Shown here piece by piece: positions 6,660-9,623 of a stretch of 9,623 nucleotides of DNA. This DNA comes from Candidatus Saccharimonadia bacterium (GTDB taxonomy: Bacteria > Patescibacteriota > Saccharimonadia > Saccharimonadales > Saccharimonadaceae): positions 1 to 9,623 of the forward strand of contig JALRDS010000081.1 in assembly GCA_023259925.1 (NCBI GenBank), read 5' to 3'. Each line of letters starts with the position of its first letter. Within the stretch, counting starts at the first letter, position 1. The notes under the pieces are model-generated. The model had not been told where the DNA came from and ran no database searches. It saw nothing but the letters and a program-made list of their open reading frames with translations. The translations under genes and the position numbers were made by a program.

Positions 6660-8168
6660 ATGAGTGGAAAGCTAGCTCGCTTACTGGGTAATGACCATCC
6701 GCGGTTTATCTTAACGATTCACGAATTTGAACAAGCAAGTGGCCATAGTGGCGTTGATGCTAAATTGGTGGCAGATATTACTGAGTCTGTGCATAGTGTA
6801 ATGCGCGGCCTCGACCTTGATATTACGAATACAACTCCGAAAGAACTCTACCTGGCATTAAATGCCATGGTAAAAAAGGGTATCACAACACCGCTCGAGG
6901 CGACACCGTATGTGCTACTGGATGTTGACGGTGAGCTTATTTCATTCAACCTTATGGATGTTGTTGAAAATAGTCACCATGATATAGCATTCGAGAAACG
7001 GCTATTAGGCCATGCCCAACGCTATTTACGACGAGAAATAATTAAGCGGTATGCAGCGCATGAGCGTACATCAACCGAAATGATAACCAAGCAGGCAGAG
7101 GAGGTAGGACTTGCCATGAACGATGATAAGCACCACGAACAGAACGATGCGGCAGTAGAGGCGCTACACAATAACACAGAAACGCCTTCTGTGCTTATGA
7201 TAGGTGATATTTTTACGGATGCATTTATTAAGTTGAGTGAGTCTTCTGCAAAAATTATTCAAGAGGGCGATACTAAATGGCTAGCTCTACCTTTTGGTCA
7301 AAAGCCGCCGTATGATCATGTGGATATTGTTCGCTCTGTTGGGCCGTCGCCCAATGCTGCAGTTTCTGCCGCGCGACTAGGTCTTCGCGCTAGCCTAATG
7401 GCCTGGATTGGCGGTGATGCGGTTGGCGAAGAGGCGATTGCGCACTTGAAAGAAGAAAACATCAGTACCGATTCGATGGTGACTGAGGACGGAAAACTTA
7501 CTAGTTACTGGTACGTGCTTCGCTACGGTGCGGATAGAACAATGTTGGTAAAAAGTGAAAAATACGAATATCGTTGGCAAGATCCGATTACTGAGCCAGA
7601 CTGGATCTACTTGTCATATATTGGTAAAGATTCATGGTCACTCCACGAAGGCTTGCTCGATTACCTACAGAGACACCCGAAGGTAAAGCTAGCTTTCCAG
7701 CCTGGTACGTTCCAATTTGAGTGGGGGCCTGAAAAATTAGCTGGCATTTACGGACGCTCGCATATTGTTGTTATGAACCGTGAAGAAGCGGTTGATGTAA
7801 CTGGCCGCGCCTATGATGATTTGCGCGACCTTACGATTGGCTTGCATGAACTTGGTCCGCAAATTGTAGTTATTACTGACGGCCCGAGCGGCTCTTACGC
7901 CTCGTACGACTACAAACTAGTGACTATCCCAAACTATCCTGATCCAGCTGATCCGCTTGATCGCACAGGTGCGGGCGATGCGTTTGCAAGTACAATTGTA
8001 TCAGCACTCGCGTTGGGCAAATCTATGGATGAAGCCCTAACATGGGCACCGATTAACAGTATGAGTGTGGTGCAGCAACTTGGCGCACAAGCAGGCTTGT
8101 TACGACGTGAGGATATAAATAAATTCTTGGATGAGGCTCCAGAAGACTATAAAATAACGGTACTATAA
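6660..8168 (+). CDS. PfkB-family kinase with an unrecognised N-terminal domain
   Basis: At 502 residues this is about 180 longer than usual for the family. Residues 1-150 are a mostly helical region I cannot name; notable is LDLDITNTTPKELYLAL (51-67). Residues 150-175 are polar and probably a linker. The kinase domain runs from SVLMIGDIFTD (177) to about 490, with NREE (373-376) as NxxE motif and DRTGAGDAFAS (434-444) with catalytic Asp440. The first PfkB signature is changed: the diglycine is lost and reads VGPSPNAAVSAARLG (227-241). The ATP side therefore looks active while the sugar side differs from the kinase upstream. It starts 2 nt after the preceding stop with no Shine-Dalgarno, so it is probably coupled. 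An AGGAGG at 7099-7104 precedes an in-frame ATG at 7116 (residue 153), at the linker. Last gene of the operon. Confidence 0.87.
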   Translation: MSGKLARLLGNDHPRFILTIHEFEQASGHSGVDAKLVADITESVHSVMRGLDLDITNTTPKELYLALNAMVKKGITTPLEATPYVLLDVDGELISFNLMDVVENSHHDIAFEKRLLGHAQRYLRREIIKRYAAHERTSTEMITKQAEEVGLAMNDDKHHEQNDAAVEALHNNTETPSVLMIGDIFTDAFIKLSESSAKIIQEGDTKWLALPFGQKPPYDHVDIVRSVGPSPNAAVSAARLGLRASLMAWIGGDAVGEEAIAHLKEENISTDSMVTEDGKLTSYWYVLRYGADRTMLVKSEKYEYRWQDPITEPDWIYLSYIGKDSWSLHEGLLDYLQRHPKVKLAFQPGTFQFEWGPEKLAGIYGRSHIVVMNREEAVDVTGRAYDDLRDLTIGLHELGPQIVVITDGPSGSYASYDYKLVTIPNYPDPADPLDRTGAGDAFASTIVSALALGKSMDEALTWAPINSMSVVQQLGAQAGLLRREDINKFLDEAPEDYKITVL

Positions 8169-8182
8169 GTACCACATGTTCA

Positions 8183-8222
8183 AAAAGCAGCTTCGCTCCC
8201 TTATTCGCTTAAGGGAGCTTTT
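8183..8222. terminator. Bidirectional terminator between the kinase and LOG genes
   Basis: GCTCCCTTA (8195-8203) pairs perfectly with TAAGGGAGC (8210-8218) around TTCGCT. TTTT follows at 8219-8222 and TATTTT shortly after, ending the plus-strand operon 27 bp after its stop. AAAAGC (8183-8188) can pair with GCTTTT (8217-8222) and gives a T-run on the minus strand, so it also serves the LOG gene, whose stop codon (8203-8201) and last codons lie inside the stem. Confidence 0.85.
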
Positions 8223-8935
8223 GCTATTTTATGATCGCAGTAGGTTGTATTGCTTTTAACTAGCTCAACTACCTTACTAGCGTCATCGGTAATGGTGTAG
8301 AGGTTCTCATCGCCCTCGGATATGAGACCACGGCCAAGGAGTTGTTTTTTTACAAATGTATCAAAATCATCCCAAAAATCATGTCCAACTAAGATAATTG
8401 GTGACTTCAGTGTTTTGCCAGTTTGAATAAGTGTCATGATTTCAGAAAATTCATCGAGCGTTCCAAATCCACCCGGAAAGTAGATATAGGCATCTGCGTA
8501 CATTGTCATAACAATTTTACGCGGGGCAAAGTGGGCAAATTCGTAGTGCTCGGTGGTGTAATTGTTAAGGGTTTGTTCGTGCGGTAATTTAATGTTAAAG
8601 CCAATTGATTCACCGCCAACTTTACTGGCACCTTTTTGGGCAGCAATATGCGCACCTTGGTTGGCGGCACCCATAATTCCATTGCCTCCACCAGATACAA
8701 TTGCATAGCCTGCGCCAGCTAATCGTTGACTAATTTCTTCGGCAAGCTTGTAATACGGGTCATCTTCTGTAGTTCGAGCCGAGCCGAAAACAGTAACAGT
8801 TTTGTGGTATTTTCGAATGATATTATAGCCAGCTTGAATCTCTTCATCGACGTTGCCTAGGCGGATCATCGCAGCCTGCAAGGCGATGTCTCGGGGAACG
8901 CATACTGGTTGTTCTGTGTTTGGTTTTGGTTGCAT
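8201..8935 (-). CDS. LOG-family protein (putative nucleotide 5'-monophosphate phosphoribohydrolase)
   Basis: LOG-family Rossmann proteins hydrolyse nucleoside monophosphates to a base and ribose-5-phosphate; some make active cytokinin, others (PpnN type) act on purine nucleotides. The diagnostic residues are present: VTVFGSAR, SGGGNGIMGAANQGA, PRKIVM with the Arg-Lys pair, and PGGFGTLDE with the catalytic Glu. Length is 244 residues from the ATG at 8935. Upstream in-frame ATGs at 8956 and 8986 would add 7 or 17 residues, but a perfect TATAAT (8953-8948) lies inside that extension and would start transcription near 8941, so 8935 is preferred. No Shine-Dalgarno is seen. It is convergent with the sugar operon; release of ribose-5-phosphate would feed the RpiB/transketolase steps, which is suggestive only. 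The nucleotide substrate is unknown. Confidence 0.88.
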   Translation of the reverse strand: MQPKPNTEQPVCVPRDIALQAAMIRLGNVDEEIQAGYNIIRKYHKTVTVFGSARTTEDDPYYKLAEEISQRLAGAGYAIVSGGGNGIMGAANQGAHIAAQKGASKVGGESIGFNIKLPHEQTLNNYTTEHYEFAHFAPRKIVMTMYADAYIYFPGGFGTLDEFSEIMTLIQTGKTLKSPIILVGHDFWDDFDTFVKKQLLGRGLISEGDENLYTITDDASKVVELVKSNTTYCDHKIAKAPLSE

Positions 8936-8947
8936 GTTATTAAGGTG

Positions 8948-8953
8948 ATTATA
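8948..8953 (-). promoter_or_regulatory. -10 box of the LOG gene
   Basis: The minus strand reads TATAAT, a perfect -10 match, with the ATG at 8935 following after 12 nt. Predicted 5' leader is only 5-6 nt. No good -35 is seen at 17-18 bp. Confidence 0.45.
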
Positions 8954-8967
8954 CATAAAAAATCTTA

Positions 8968-8996
8968 TTGTGGGTAGATACCGCATATGCTTTACT
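8968..8996 (+). promoter_or_regulatory. Possible promoter of the membrane-protein gene
   Basis: TGC plus TTTACT (8991-8996) is a moderate extended -10, with TTGTGG (8968-8973) 17 bp upstream as a weak -35. Transcription would begin near 9003, just at the ribosome binding site AAGGAG (9003-9008). Confidence 0.3.
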
Positions 8997-9015
8997 TACG
9001 ATAAGGAGATAAAGA

Positions 9016-9623
9016 ATGAAAGCACGTTCAGTAGAGCAGGGTTCAGGGCATTTACTTATTGTATTCGGGGTTATCGTTATTGTACTAGGCGCGCTTGGAG
9101 TGTTGTTTTGGCAGAATTTACAATCGGAGAACGACTCTAGTAGTCAAACCCAAACCACAAAAAACGATAAGTCACAGGTAAAACCCGAGCAATCTAACGT
9201 CACGTATGTCGATGGAGCGATTTCTGAAGATTTCGGCACACCACTGGCATTTACTTACCCTGACACCTGGCAGTATAAATCCGTAACTTCAGGAGACAAA
9301 GCAAATGCTTGGGTTGAAGAAATAACGCTTACCTCACCCGGGAAAAAGTTTAATGTAGTATATCGAATTGGTTCAGGTGGAGGCATCGGCGCACTGGCCG
9401 CCGAACGCGCACTGGCGCGGGCCGGAGCGGTAAAACCCCGGACCGGACATTTTCCGGTGCTGTTTGACGAACGGGTTGCGGCCTCGTTGGTTGGGCATCT
9501 TCTGTCGGCGGTGAACGGCACCTCAATCGCCCGAGGCGCAAGCTGGCTGCGCGACGCCCTTGGCCAACAGGTGTTGCCCAAAGGCATGTCGATCATCGAA
9601 GACCCGTTGCGCCCGCGCATTTC
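9016..9623 (+). CDS. Membrane-anchored hypothetical protein, frame fused at its end to foreign PmbA sequence (partial)
   Basis: The ATG has a strong AAGGAG (9003-9008) with 7-nt spacing. The frame stays open to the window edge (202 codons). Residues 12-32 form one transmembrane helix after a short Lys/Arg-bearing N-terminus, then a Ser/Gln/Thr/Lys-rich linker (36-60) and an extracytoplasmic domain start with FTYPDTW (79-85), a phrase seen in PsbP-like and small CPR surface proteins. I cannot assign a function. The native protein is credible to about residue 120. From about residue 124 the frame changes in composition and family to PmbA/TldD (see the separate entry). The true C-terminus of the membrane protein is therefore unknown. 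A natural fusion is unlikely, since these domains differ in location and the join coincides with a sharp G+C step. Confidence 0.6.
   Translation, partial: MKARSVEQGSGHLLIVFGVIVIVLGALGVLFWQNLQSENDSSSQTQTTKNDKSQVKPEQSNVTYVDGAISEDFGTPLAFTYPDTWQYKSVTSGDKANAWVEEITLTSPGKKFNVVYRIGSGGGIGALAAERALARAGAVKPRTGHFPVLFDERVAASLVGHLLSAVNGTSIARGASWLRDALGQQVLPKGMSIIEDPLRPRI
9375..9392. other. Composition and family breakpoint (probable chimeric join)
   Basis: The bases around GGTGGAGGCATCGGC separate AT-leaning CPR-type coding sequence from GC-rich proteobacterial coding sequence. The Gly-rich codons could have provided a short shared word for misassembly. The exact point cannot be fixed from one sequence. Confidence 0.7.
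9384..9623 (+). pseudogene. pmbA: PmbA/TldD-family metalloprotease fragment of alphaproteobacterial type
   Basis: This piece reads as an internal segment of PmbA (TldE), the partner of TldD in a cytoplasmic metalloprotease that matures peptides such as microcins. The segment AAERALARAG, then FPVLFDERVAASLVGHLL, VNGTSIARGASWLRDALG and VLPKGMSIIEDPLRPR follows the family's order closely. It has no start of its own and runs off the window; its N-terminal half is absent and replaced by the membrane-protein frame. G+C is well above 60% and the codon use (CGC, GCC, CTG) is unlike every gene to the left. It most likely comes from another organism in the sample. Confidence 0.75.

Noticed and set aside
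536..8168. UGA recoding as in some CPR lineages
   Set aside because: No gene stops at TGA, but none has internal TGA either; all proteins are full length with the standard code, and nine stops are too few to infer reassignment.
9255..9620. Long minus-strand open frame at the right end
   Set aside because: It is opposite the PmbA fragment in GC-rich DNA, spans the breakpoint, and has no family resemblance.

Overview
The window looks like chromosomal DNA from a Candidate Phyla Radiation (Patescibacteria) bacterium, most likely Saccharibacteria-like (TM7). This is inferred from tightly packed carbohydrate genes, a transketolase split into two subunits, several genes without a Shine-Dalgarno site but with a -10 box directly before the start codon, and the style of the short membrane-anchored protein near the right end. 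No rRNA or tRNA gene is present to confirm it. All nine stop codons seen are TAA or TAG and no gene needs UGA recoding, so the standard bacterial code fits.

Layout. At 1-433 (minus strand) lies the N-terminal HD hydrolase part of a Rel/SpoT (p)ppGpp enzyme, cut by the window edge. A divergent promoter region of about 100 bp separates it from gap (glyceraldehyde-3-phosphate dehydrogenase, 536-1546), which is followed by two hairpins and a 241-bp gap. From 1788 to 8168 seven plus-strand genes form a probable operon: rpiB, rpe, transketolase N and C subunits, class II aldolase (fba), a PfkB-family sugar kinase, and a second PfkB kinase with an extra N-terminal domain of about 170 residues. The operon has a good promoter (TTTACA-17-TATACT) and ends at a bidirectional hairpin terminator that also serves the convergent LOG-family gene (8201-8935, minus). 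Divergent from that gene is a membrane-anchored protein beginning at 9016.

How the genes fit together. The operon holds the non-oxidative pentose phosphate pathway except transaldolase, plus an aldolase and two sugar kinases. Aldolase plus a kinase acting on sedoheptulose-7-phosphate could replace transaldolase, and the same kinase could supply the phosphofructokinase often missing from CPR genomes. That is a hypothesis from gene content and not shown by sequence. Gap next door completes the link from triose phosphate to lower glycolysis.

Right end. At about 9375-9392 base composition jumps from roughly 45% to well over 60% G+C, and the reading frame passes from the membrane protein into a clear fragment of PmbA/TldD-family protein of alphaproteobacterial type. 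The most likely explanation is an assembly chimera at the contig end; everything to the right should be treated as foreign until reads across the join are checked.

I did not see CRISPR arrays, insertion sequences, phage genes or a defence system.
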